Assembly: GCA_023460255.1 (NCBI GenBank)
Contig: JAEWQZ010000327.1
Coordinates: 1 to 10,245 of the forward strand
DNA: 10,245 bases
Source of the DNA: Actinomycetes bacterium
Lineage (GTDB): Bacteria; Actinomycetota; Actinomycetes; Actinomycetales; Cellulomonadaceae
Direction of reading: 5' to 3'
Of the stretch, positions 1 through 5,658 are shown piece after piece. The position numbers and the translations under genes were made by a program. Below the pieces are notes generated by a model. It was given only the letters and a program-made list of their open reading frames with translations, was not told the origin of the DNA and did no database searches. How positions within the stretch are numbered: the stretch's first letter is position 1; each line of letters opens with the position of its first letter.

Positions 1-393
1 CACCGAGCCGGACGCCGTCCGGGTGGGCCGTGCCGGGGCGGGGCCGGACGGGGCGACCAGCTCGACGGGCTCACCGTCGACCCAGAACCCCGGGCCCAGC
101 CCGAACGTCCTCGTCCGGCCCCGGGCATCCTCGAGCTCCACCACGTGCAGCCCGCCCGCCTTCTCCACCCGCACGACGGCGCCGACCCAGCCGGTCTCGA
201 CGTCCTCGACCACCAGGCCGGCCTCGGCGGGCACGCGCCGGGCGGTGGGGCGTCGCCGCGCCGACCAGGGGGGCGGGTCGCGCGGGTCGCGCTCGCCGCC
301 CAGGACGTCGGGACCGTACCTGTCGCCCCAGGCGTCCGGGGCGCCCGGGCCGGTGCTGGTGGGTCGGGGGCGTGGGTCGTCCGGACGTGGCAC
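1..393 (-). CDS. DUF3097 family protein, N-terminal part (runs off window start)
   Basis: The minus strand reads open from a GTG at 393-391 to base 1, giving 131 residues with no stop, so the C-terminal part lies outside the window. Family-typical stretches are RYGPDVL (residues 25-31), LVVEDVETGWVGAVVRVEKA (60-79), GGLHVVELED (80-89) and TFGLGPGFWVDGEPVELV (96-113), followed by a Pro/Ala-rich segment ending in TASGSV. I recognise these as the actinobacterial DUF3097 family, whose function is unknown; no catalytic motif is visible. The gene is divergent from hrcA, an arrangement I recall from other actinobacteria. The start is uncertain. There is no Shine-Dalgarno sequence before 393, but a TACAGT box ends 6 nt upstream, as expected for a leaderless mRNA. 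An in-frame GTG at 465-463, just after a stop, would lengthen the protein and run into the CIRCE operator, so it is less likely. Family call about 85% sure. Confidence 0.82.
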   Translation of the reverse strand, partial: MPRPDDPRPRPTSTGPGAPDAWGDRYGPDVLGGERDPRDPPPWSARRRPTARRVPAEAGLVVEDVETGWVGAVVRVEKAGGLHVVELEDARGRTRTFGLGPGFWVDGEPVELVAPSGPAPARPTRTASGSV

Positions 394-399
394 CGTCGC

Positions 400-405
400 A
401 CTGTA
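400..405 (-). promoter_or_regulatory. Putative -10 box of the DUF3097 gene (leaderless)
   Basis: Read on the minus strand, TACAGT lies 6 nt before the GTG at 393. That places the expected transcription start at or next to the first base of the start codon. No convincing -35 hexamer is visible 16-18 nt upstream, which is common in very GC-rich actinobacteria. The same layout recurs at two other genes in the window. This is a sequence-pattern prediction only. Confidence 0.5.
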
Positions 406-453
406 CGGGCAGGCCCACGCGGCTGGGGACGGCGCGCGAGCCGGGCCTCGTCG

Positions 454-459
454 TACGAT
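454..459 (+). promoter_or_regulatory. Putative -10 box of the hrcA-dnaJ-rsmE operon
   Basis: TACGAT (454-459) ends on the first T of the CIRCE operator, so transcription should start near 466, inside the operator. HrcA bound there would cover the start site, fitting classical CIRCE repression. No clear -35 element is seen around 431-437. The leader from about 466 to 533 would hold the right CIRCE half and the overlapping palindrome. Confidence 0.55.
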
Positions 460-485
460 TAGCACTCACAGGGTCCGAGTGCCAC
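459..485 (+). promoter_or_regulatory. CIRCE element (HrcA operator)
   Basis: TTAGCACTC (459-467), a 9-nt spacer, then GAGTGCCAC (477-485). The consensus is TTAGCACTC-N9-GAGTGCTAA: the left half is perfect, and the right half matches seven of nine positions, losing the last symmetric T and A. Spacer length is exactly canonical. The element lies 48 nt upstream of the hrcA start codon and next to a -10 box, as expected for HrcA autoregulation. The right half is embedded in a separate perfect palindrome (473-491). Confidence 0.93.
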
Positions 486-491
486 TCGGAC
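473..491 (+). repeat. Perfect 19-bp palindrome overlapping the right CIRCE half
   Basis: GTCCGAGTG (473-481), a single central C (482) and CACTCGGAC (483-491) form a perfect inverted repeat with 9-bp arms. It reuses the GAGTG core of the right CIRCE half and adds a third, inverted CACTC core directly downstream. In RNA it could fold as an 8-bp stem with a 3-nt loop close to the predicted 5' end of the hrcA transcript. Its role is unknown: a second HrcA dimer site, another regulator's operator or an mRNA-end hairpin are all possible. Confidence 0.8.
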
Positions 492-533
492 GGGGTCGCT
501 GCCCGGCAGACGCCGGTGGTCGAGGGAGGTGCA

Positions 534-1553
534 GTGAGCGAGGACCGAAGGCTCGAGGTGCTCCGCGCGATCGTCGAGGACTACGTCCAGACGCGGGAGC
601 CCGTCGGGTCGCGCGTGCTCGTCGAGCGCCACCACCTCGGCGTGTCGCCCGCGACCATCCGCAACGACATGGCGGCGCTGGAGGACAGCGGGTACATCAC
701 CCAGCCGCACACCTCGGCCGGCCGCGTGCCCACCGACAAGGGCTACCGGCTCTTCGTGGACCGGCTGTCGCAGGTCAAGCCGCTCTCGCCGGCGGAGCAG
801 CGCGCGATCCGCGCCTTCCTCGAGGACGCGGTGGACCTCGACGACGTCGTCGACCGGTCCGTGCGGCTGCTGGCCCAGCTCACCCACCAGGTCGCCGTCG
901 TGCAGTACCCCTCGCTGCGGCGCACGGCCCTGCGCCACCTCGAGCTCGTCCCGCTGACGCCCGAGCGCCTCCTCCTCGTCATCATCACCGACGCCGGCCG
1001 GGTCGAGCAGCGGGTGCTCGAGGTGCCCGCGGGCCTGCCGGACCACACGGTGGGCGAGCTGCGCGCGCGCCTCAACGCCGCCGTCGCCGGACACCGGCTC
1101 GCCGAGCTCCCCGAGCCGCTGGACCGCGTCGCCGAGGCGTTCCCCGTCGGCGAGCAGGACTTCGTCCGGCAGGTGGTGCGCTCCCTGGAGGAGACGCTCG
1201 CCGAGACGACGGAGGAGCGCATCGTCATGGCGGGCACCGCGAACCTCGCGCGCAGCGGCACGGACTTCGCCCACACCATCCGACCGGTGCTCGAGGCCCT
1301 CGAGGAGCAGGTGGTGCTGCTGCGACTGCTGACCGAGATGGCCGAGGACTCGGCGGGCATGGCCGTGCGGATCGGGCACGAGAACGAGCACGCGGGCCTC
1401 GCCGAGACCTCCATCATCGCGGCGAGCTACGGCTCGGAGGGCCAGCCGCTCGCCCGGATCGGGTCCCTGGGCCCGACCCGGATGGACTACGCCGGGACGA
1501 TGGCGTCGGTCCGTGCCGTGGCCCGCTACCTCTCCCGGATCCTTGCCGGGTGA
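534..1553 (+). CDS. hrcA: Heat-inducible transcription repressor HrcA
   Basis: A 339-residue protein, normal length for HrcA. It is a cytoplasmic repressor that binds CIRCE and is released when the GroE chaperonin is occupied by unfolded protein. The N-terminal winged helix-turn-helix spans about residues 5-75, including VGSRVLVERHHLGVSPATIR (24-43) and SAGRVPTDKGYR (61-72), both hallmarks of the family. The C-terminal region has the conserved GHEN (281-284) and LGPTRMDYA (312-320) followed by the final helix. The GTG start at 534 is chosen because GGAGG (525-529) lies 4 nt upstream and the protein then begins SEDRRLEVLRAIVEDYV, the usual HrcA N-terminus. The frame stays open upstream to 30, but that part is low-complexity Arg/Pro and crosses the operator. 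It is the first gene of an operon with dnaJ and rsmE, and should repress itself through the CIRCE at 459-485. Confidence 0.97.
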   Translation: MSEDRRLEVLRAIVEDYVQTREPVGSRVLVERHHLGVSPATIRNDMAALEDSGYITQPHTSAGRVPTDKGYRLFVDRLSQVKPLSPAEQRAIRAFLEDAVDLDDVVDRSVRLLAQLTHQVAVVQYPSLRRTALRHLELVPLTPERLLLVIITDAGRVEQRVLEVPAGLPDHTVGELRARLNAAVAGHRLAELPEPLDRVAEAFPVGEQDFVRQVVRSLEETLAETTEERIVMAGTANLARSGTDFAHTIRPVLEALEEQVVLLRLLTEMAEDSAGMAVRIGHENEHAGLAETSIIAASYGSEGQPLARIGSLGPTRMDYAGTMASVRAVARYLSRILAG

Positions 1554-1608
1554 GTGACCCCGCCCCCCGCCCGTCCGGACACGTCGACCACGACCTTCCT
1601 GGAGCCCA

Positions 1609-2739
1609 GTGAGCACCGACTACTACGCGATCCTCGGCGTCTCCCGCGACGCGTCCGCCGACGAGATCAAGCGCGCCTACCGCCGGCTCGCCCGGCAGCT
1701 GCACCCCGACGTCGCGTCGGGCGACGGTGCCGAGGAGCGGTTCAAGGAGGTCACCCGGGCGTACGAGGTGCTCTCCAACGCCGAGAAGCGCCAGATGTAC
1801 GACGCCGGGGTGGACCCGGCCGCACCCGGCGGGGGCGCGGGGGGCTTCGGTGCGGGCTTCGGCTTCCAGGACATCTTCGAGACCTTCTTCGGCGGGGGCC
1901 CGACGGCGCGCCGTGGGCCCGTGCCACGCGCCCGCCGGGGCCAGGACGCCCTCGTCCGGCTCGACATCGACCTCGCGGAGGCGGCGTTCGGCGTGCATCG
2001 CGAGGTCGCCGTCGACACCGCCGTCGTGTGCCCGACCTGCGAGGGCTCCTGCTGCCGGCCCGGCACCGGCCCGCGGACGTGCGAGGTGTGCGGCGGGCAG
2101 GGCTCCGTGCAGCGTGTCGCGCGGTCCTTCCTCGGCCAGGTCATGACGTCGAGCCCCTGCGCCGCGTGCCACGGGTTCGGCACCGTGATCCCGGAGCCGT
2201 GCCCGGAGTGCTCCGGGGAGGGGCGGGTGCGTGCGCGGAGCACCCTCGCGGTCGACGTCCCGCCGGGCGTCGAGACGGGGACCCGGATCAAGCTGCCGGG
2301 GCAGGGGGAGGTCGGGCCCGCCGGCGGGCCCGCGGGTGACGTCTACCTCGAGGTGCGCGAGCGCGCGCACCCCACGCTCGTGCGCCAGGGCGACGACCTG
2401 CACTGCTCGCTCGAGGTGCCCATGACGGCCGCCGCGCTGGGCACGGTCGTGGAGATCGGGACGCTCGACGGTGCCCGGTCCGTCGACCTGCGGCCCGGCA
2501 CCCAGCCGGGTGACGTGGTGACGATGCGCGGGCTCGGCGTCGGCCACCTGCGCGGCTCCGGCCGGGGGGACCTGCACGTGCACGTCGACGTCCAGGTGCC
2601 GACGTCGCTGGACGACGAGCAGGAGCGTCTGCTGCGCGAGCTCGCCGCGCTGCGCGGGGAGGAGCGGCCCGAGCCGCGCCTCACGCCCGCCCAGCCGGGC
2701 ATGTTCGCGAAGCTGCGCGACTACCTCTCGGGGCGCTGA
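1609..2739 (+). CDS. dnaJ: Molecular chaperone DnaJ (DnaJ2-type, hrcA-linked)
   Basis: A 376-residue type I (class A) J-protein that stimulates DnaK ATPase and delivers unfolded substrates. J-domain at residues 4-66 with the essential HPD at 32-34; Gly/Phe-rich linker about 73-97; four-repeat zinc finger at 141-205; C-terminal substrate-binding domains after about 210. All eight zinc cysteines are present (141/144, 158/161, 184/187, 198/201). The first repeat reads CPTCEGSC rather than CxxCxGxG, with two extra cysteines (148, 149). The GTG start at 1609 has GGAG (1601-1604) 4 nt upstream and gives the standard N-terminus STDYYAILGV. It lies 55 nt after hrcA and its stop overlaps the rsmE start. 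Because it is downstream of hrcA with no dnaK or grpE beside it, it is the second, HrcA-operon DnaJ common in actinobacteria; a dnaK-linked dnaJ is expected elsewhere. Confidence 0.95.
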   Translation: MSTDYYAILGVSRDASADEIKRAYRRLARQLHPDVASGDGAEERFKEVTRAYEVLSNAEKRQMYDAGVDPAAPGGGAGGFGAGFGFQDIFETFFGGGPTARRGPVPRARRGQDALVRLDIDLAEAAFGVHREVAVDTAVVCPTCEGSCCRPGTGPRTCEVCGGQGSVQRVARSFLGQVMTSSPCAACHGFGTVIPEPCPECSGEGRVRARSTLAVDVPPGVETGTRIKLPGQGEVGPAGGPAGDVYLEVRERAHPTLVRQGDDLHCSLEVPMTAAALGTVVEIGTLDGARSVDLRPGTQPGDVVTMRGLGVGHLRGSGRGDLHVHVDVQVPTSLDDEQERLLRELAALRGEERPEPRLTPAQPGMFAKLRDYLSGR

Positions 2740-3554
2740 TGGTGAGCGCCCCCGTCTTCCTGGCCGACCCCGGCCGGCTCACCGAGCACGACGCGGGCTC
2801 GGTGTACGTCCTGGAGGGCGCGGAGGCGCGGCACGCGGGGGTGGTGCAGCGGCGTCGTACGGGCGAGCGGATCGACCTCGTCGACGGGGTGGGCGTCCGC
2901 CTGGAGTGCGTCATCGCGACCGTGGAGCCGGGGCGCCTGACGCTGGACGTCGTCGGCCGTCGGGCGGAGCCCGCCGCCCACGTCCGCCTCGTGCTCGCGC
3001 AGGCGCTCGCGAAGGGGGACCGCGACGAGCTCGCCATCGAGGCGGCCACGGAGGTCGGCGTCGACGAGGTGGTGCCCTGGCAGGCAACGCGGTCGGTCGT
3101 GGTGTGGCGGGGGGAGCGGGCCGCCAAGAGCCGCGCGCGGTGGCTCGCCACGGTGCGCGAGGCGACCAAGCAGTCCCGCCGGTCCTGGCTCCCCACCGTC
3201 GCCGAGGCCGTCGACACGACCCGGCTCGTCGCACGGGTGCGCGACGTCGTCGGCGGCGGTGGCACGGCCGTGGTGCTCCACGGCACCGGCGAGGAGCGGC
3301 TCGCGGACGTGCCGCTGCCGGCCGTGACCGGGGACGGCGTGTCCGTGGACGGCGTGTCCGTGGACGGCGTGGCGGCGGTGCCGCAGGTGCTGGTCGTCGT
3401 CGGACCCGAGGGCGGCATCAGCGCCGAGGAGCTGGCCGCCCTGCGCGCGGCGGGGGCCCGGGTGGCCCGGCTGGGCCCGACGGTCCTGCGCACGTCGACG
3501 GCCGGGCCCGTCGCCCTCGCCCTGCTCGCCGAGCGGCTCGGTCGCTGGGCGTGA
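2739..3554 (+). CDS. rsmE: 16S rRNA (uracil(1498)-N(3))-methyltransferase RsmE
   Basis: A 271-residue SPOUT-family methyltransferase that methylates N3 of U1498 in 16S rRNA using SAM, in the cytoplasm on the assembled 30S subunit. The N-terminal PUA-like RNA-binding part (about 1-75) contains the family HAGVVQRRRTGERIDLVDG stretch (32-50). The SPOUT domain shows QALAKGDRDELAIEAATEVG (88-107), EATKQSRR (141-148), VGPEGG (221-226) and LGPTVLRTSTA (245-255), the last two building the knotted SAM site. The ATG at 2739-2741 shares one base with the dnaJ stop (TGATG) and has no good Shine-Dalgarno sequence, pointing to translational coupling; a GTG at 2742 is also possible. The hrcA-dnaJ-rsmE order is common in Gram-positive genomes. 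A loop at 198-210 holds a small tandem repeat. Confidence 0.95.
   Translation: MVSAPVFLADPGRLTEHDAGSVYVLEGAEARHAGVVQRRRTGERIDLVDGVGVRLECVIATVEPGRLTLDVVGRRAEPAAHVRLVLAQALAKGDRDELAIEAATEVGVDEVVPWQATRSVVVWRGERAAKSRARWLATVREATKQSRRSWLPTVAEAVDTTRLVARVRDVVGGGGTAVVLHGTGEERLADVPLPAVTGDGVSVDGVSVDGVAAVPQVLVVVGPEGGISAEELAALRAAGARVARLGPTVLRTSTAGPVALALLAERLGRWA
3332..3371 (+). repeat. 15-bp in-frame tandem repeat inside rsmE
   Basis: GGACGGCGTGTCCGT occurs twice in tandem (3332-3346, 3347-3361), followed by the first ten bases of a third copy (3362-3371). It is in frame and encodes repeated DGVSV units in a loop before the VLVVVGPEGG strand of RsmE. The copies are identical, suggesting recent slippage; copy number may vary between strains. 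Confidence 0.85.
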
Positions 3555-3564
3555 GGCGCGACCC

Positions 3565-4068
3565 TCAGCCGACGGTGAAGGTGACCTCGACGGGGTTGTG
3601 CTCGTCGACGCCGGACTCGCCGTCGGAGACGTCCGGCTCCCAGACCTGCACCGTGTACTCACCCGGCGCGAGCTCGACGTCGAACGAGTACGGGCCGACC
3701 TCGCCGTTCGCGCCGGCCATCGTGTAGCCCTCGGCCACGACGTCCTGCGTGCCCGCCACCACGACGCGGTAGTTCAGGGTGGCCTCGAACGCCGTGCCCT
3801 CGCCGCTGACCGTCACCGTCGGCCCCGTCACCTGCGCGCCCGCGACCGGGGCCGTGATCGAGTTCGGGCCGTTCACGGCGGCGCCCGGTTCCGCGGACGG
3901 CTCCTGGGTGGGCTCGTCGGTGGGCTCGTCGGGGTCCGGGGCGGGGGTCGTGGCCTCCTGGGTCGGCTCCGAGCCGGGGTCGGGCTCGCCGGTCCGGCAC
4001 CCCGCCGTGGCACCGAGCACGACGAGCAGCGCCAGCGCCGCGGTCACCCTGCGCGTCCTGAGGTTCAT
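3565..4068 (-). CDS. Putative lipoprotein with Gmad2-like (bacterial Ig-like) domain
   Basis: A 167-residue exported protein. MNLRTRR is followed by a hydrophobic stretch (8-22) and a lipobox-like TAGC with Cys24, so it is probably cut there and lipid-anchored outside the membrane. Thr at the -3 position is not the usual Leu/Val, so lipidation is likely rather than certain. Residues 25-66 form a Pro/Glu/Asp/Thr-rich linker with repeated DEPT/QEP units. Residues 69-167 resemble the Gmad2 domain: NSITAPVAGAQVTGPTVTVS (69-88), AFEATLNYRV (93-102), GEVGPYSFDVELAPGEYTVQ (122-141), a DG near 149-150 and a final beta strand. The domain has no known enzymatic activity and is thought to mediate surface binding. 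The ATG at 4068-4066 is chosen over longer options because AGGAGG (4077-4082) lies 8 nt upstream and the signal peptide follows directly. It converges on rsmE, with stops 10 nt apart. Confidence 0.82.
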   Translation of the reverse strand: MNLRTRRVTAALALLVVLGATAGCRTGEPDPGSEPTQEATTPAPDPDEPTDEPTQEPSAEPGAAVNGPNSITAPVAGAQVTGPTVTVSGEGTAFEATLNYRVVVAGTQDVVAEGYTMAGANGEVGPYSFDVELAPGEYTVQVWEPDVSDGESGVDEHNPVEVTFTVG

Positions 4069-4076
4069 GTCCACCG

Positions 4077-4082
4077 CCTCCT
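4077..4082 (-). promoter_or_regulatory. Ribosome binding site of the lipoprotein gene
   Basis: Read on the minus strand this is a full AGGAGG, 8 nt before the ATG at 4068. It decides the start against an in-frame ATG at 4143, which would add 25 non-conserved residues ahead of the signal peptide. Confidence 0.8.
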
Positions 4083-4172
4083 GCCCGGATCCGGTCCCGG
4101 GGCGCGCGTCCGGTCGCCCGCCCGCCCCGTCGTCCGTCGCCATCCTCGCAGGTGCTCGCGCTGGGTCCGCAC

Positions 4173-4178
4173 TACGCT
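4173..4178 (+). promoter_or_regulatory. Putative -10 box of the HIT gene (leaderless)
   Basis: TACGCT lies 6 nt before the ATG at 4185. There is no Shine-Dalgarno sequence in front of the start, so the mRNA probably begins at the start codon. No clear -35 is visible. The divergent lipoprotein gene shares this 116-bp intergenic region but shows no comparable TAnnnT box on its own strand. Confidence 0.55.
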
Positions 4179-4184
4179 GGCGGC

Positions 4185-4550
4185 ATGTCCTCCGGCGAGA
4201 ACCGGCTGAGCGTGCCGGACTGCATCTTCTGTCGCATCGTGGCGGGCGAGGTGCCCGCCGAGGTCGTCGGCTCCACCGACCGGGCGCTGGCCTTCCGGGA
4301 CCTCGCGCCGCAGGCGCCCCTGCACGTGCTGGTCGTGCCGCGCGACCACCACGCAGACGTCGCCCAGCTCGCGGCCGTCGACCCGACGCTGCTCGCCGAG
4401 CTCGTGGGCCTGGCCGACGAGGTCGCGGCGGCCGAGGCCGGCGGCCAGTACCGGCTGCTGTTCAACACGGGCGCCGACGCCGGCCAGTCCGTGTTCCACG
4501 TGCACGCCCACGTCATCGGGGGTCGTCGCCTCGGCTGGTCGCCCGCCTGA
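4185..4550 (+). CDS. HIT-family (histidine triad) nucleotide-binding protein, HINT-like
   Basis: A 121-residue protein of typical HINT length. The histidine triad HVHAHVI (residues 105-111) forms the nucleotide phosphate-binding and catalytic site; family members hydrolyse purine nucleoside phosphoramidates or other AMP conjugates. The N-terminal DCIFCRIVAGEVPAEVV (12-28) is the standard family opening and contains the CxxC pair (13, 16). Further family marks are LAFRDLAPQAPLHVLVVPRD (36-55) and LLFNTGADAGQSVFHVHAHV (91-110). The ATG at 4185 is preferred over an upstream in-frame start at 4152 because it sits just after a TACGCT box and gives the normal N-terminus. A HIT gene next to phoH-ybeY is a frequent actinobacterial arrangement; the physiological substrate cannot be told from sequence. 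Confidence 0.93.
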   Translation: MSSGENRLSVPDCIFCRIVAGEVPAEVVGSTDRALAFRDLAPQAPLHVLVVPRDHHADVAQLAAVDPTLLAELVGLADEVAAAEAGGQYRLLFNTGADAGQSVFHVHAHVIGGRRLGWSPA

Positions 4551-4577
4551 GCCCGTGGCCGGGTGCCGGTGCGCGAC

Positions 4578-4583
4578 TACGAT
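4578..4583 (+). promoter_or_regulatory. Putative -10 box of the phoH-ybeY-CNNM-era operon
   Basis: TACGAT lies 27 nt after the HIT stop codon. Transcription would start near 4590, giving a short leader that contains the GAGGAG ribosome binding site at 4604-4609. No good -35 is seen, so read-through from the HIT promoter is an alternative or additional source of transcripts. Confidence 0.45.
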
Positions 4584-4603
4584 GGTGGCTCACCCGCACG
4601 AGT

Positions 4604-4609
4604 GAGGAG
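4604..4609 (+). promoter_or_regulatory. Ribosome binding site of phoH with unusually long, possibly folded spacer
   Basis: GAGGAG is the only Shine-Dalgarno-like run before phoH, but it lies 17 nt before the GTG at 4627 and 23 nt before the ATG at 4633. CGGCC (4615-4619) and GGCCG (4623-4627) can pair around the loop GAC, removing 13 nt and leaving an effective spacing of about 10 nt to the ATG. This hairpin would include the G of the GTG, which favours the ATG as start. Confidence 0.45.
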
Positions 4610-4632
4610 AACGGCGGCCGACGGCCGTGCCC

Positions 4633-5658
4633 ATGGCTGAACCCACCTCCCGGCGCGGCGCCGGCCCGCACGCCCCCGGCGACGTCGAGCACCGCATCGT
4701 CCTGCCCGCGCACCTGCCCGCCGTGGCCGTCCTGGGACCGGGGGACGAGGTGCTGCGCGCCGTCGAGGCGGGGTTTCCCGGCGTGCGCATCCACGCCCGC
4801 GGTGACCAGATCACCCTGGCCGGGCCGCCGTCCGACGTCGGCCTGGTCACCAGGCTGCTCGACGAGCTGCTCGAGGTCGTCGCCACCGGTACGCCGCTGA
4901 GCGCGGACGTCGTCGCCCGCTCCGTGCAGATGCTGACGGCTGCGACGAGCGCCCGCCCGGCCGAGGTGCTGACCCAGAACATCCTCTCCAGCCGCGGACG
5001 CACCATCCGGCCCAAGACCGTGGGCCAGAAGCGGTACGTCGACGCGATCGACAGGCACACGATCACGTTCGGCATCGGTCCCGCCGGCACGGGCAAGACC
5101 TACCTCGCGATGGCCAAGGCCGTGCAGGCGCTCCAGGCCAAGCAGGTCAACCGCATCCTGCTCACCCGGCCGGCGGTCGAGGCGGGGGAGCGGCTCGGCT
5201 TCCTGCCGGGGACCCTCAACGAGAAGATCGACCCGTACCTGCGGCCGCTGTACGACGCGCTGCACGACATGGTCGACCCGGACTCGATCCCACGGCTCAT
5301 CGAGGCGGGCACCGTGGAGGTCGCCCCCCTGGCGTACATGCGCGGGCGGACGCTCAACGACGCGTTCATCATCCTCGACGAGGCGCAGAACACCTCCAGC
5401 GACCAGATGAAGATGTTCCTCACCCGCCTGGGCTTCGGCTCGCGGATGGTGGTCACCGGGGACGTGACCCAGGTCGACCTCCCCGGGGCGACGACCTCGG
5501 GGCTGCGCGTGGTCGAGGGCATCCTCTCCGGTGTCGACGACGTCGCGTTCTGCCGCCTGACCTCGGAGGACGTCGTCCGGCACCGCTTGGTGGGGGACAT
5601 CATCGACGCGTATGCGCGCTGGGACGTGCGTCGGCCCGACCGGGAGGGTGCGCAATGA
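4633..5658 (+). CDS. phoH: PhoH family ATPase (PhoL/YbeZ-type)
   Basis: A 341-residue cytoplasmic P-loop NTPase. In other bacteria the YbeZ-type PhoH works with the endoribonuclease YbeY in rRNA processing and may be an RNA helicase. With the ATG as residue 1, the N-terminal region (about 20-85) is the KH-like part typical of this subfamily. The core follows: QKRYVDAIDRHTITFGIGPA (132-151) running into Walker A GPAGTGKT (149-156), LLTRPAVEAGERLGFLPGTL (176-195), Walker B IILDEAQN (246-253) and VVTGDVTQVDLP (273-284). The start is uncertain: GTG at 4627 would add two residues, and neither start has a normally spaced ribosome binding site. The stop overlaps the ybeY start by 4 nt (ATGA), and phoH followed by ybeY is a conserved functional pair. 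There is no PIN domain, so this is not the PhoH2 toxin type. Confidence 0.93.
   Translation: MAEPTSRRGAGPHAPGDVEHRIVLPAHLPAVAVLGPGDEVLRAVEAGFPGVRIHARGDQITLAGPPSDVGLVTRLLDELLEVVATGTPLSADVVARSVQMLTAATSARPAEVLTQNILSSRGRTIRPKTVGQKRYVDAIDRHTITFGIGPAGTGKTYLAMAKAVQALQAKQVNRILLTRPAVEAGERLGFLPGTLNEKIDPYLRPLYDALHDMVDPDSIPRLIEAGTVEVAPLAYMRGRTLNDAFIILDEAQNTSSDQMKMFLTRLGFGSRMVVTGDVTQVDLPGATTSGLRVVEGILSGVDDVAFCRLTSEDVVRHRLVGDIIDAYARWDVRRPDREGAQ

Noticed and set aside
463..465. Alternative GTG start for the DUF3097 gene
   Set aside because: It would add 24 non-conserved residues, overlap the CIRCE element and leave the TACAGT box inside the coding sequence.
71..469. Minus-strand open frame of 132 codons before hrcA
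   Set aside because: Arg/Pro/Gly-rich translation without family features; another minus-strand frame here gives the clear DUF3097 protein.
30..533. Upstream extension of the HrcA reading frame
   Set aside because: Low-complexity translation that crosses the promoter and CIRCE operator; the GTG at 534 has a ribosome binding site and gives the standard HrcA N-terminus.
1414..2583. Long minus-strand open frame opposite dnaJ
   Set aside because: His/Arg/Gly-rich shadow of dnaJ caused by high GC content; no recognisable domain.
3552..3567. TGAGG/CCTCA inverted repeat containing both convergent stop codons
   Set aside because: Only a 5-bp stem with a 6-nt loop and no T-tract; too weak to call a bidirectional terminator.
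3911..3937. Repeated TGGGCTCGTCGG units resembling a short tandem repeat
   Set aside because: They encode the DEPT-type linker of the lipoprotein and are explained by its Pro/Glu/Thr-rich composition; not a CRISPR or regulatory array.
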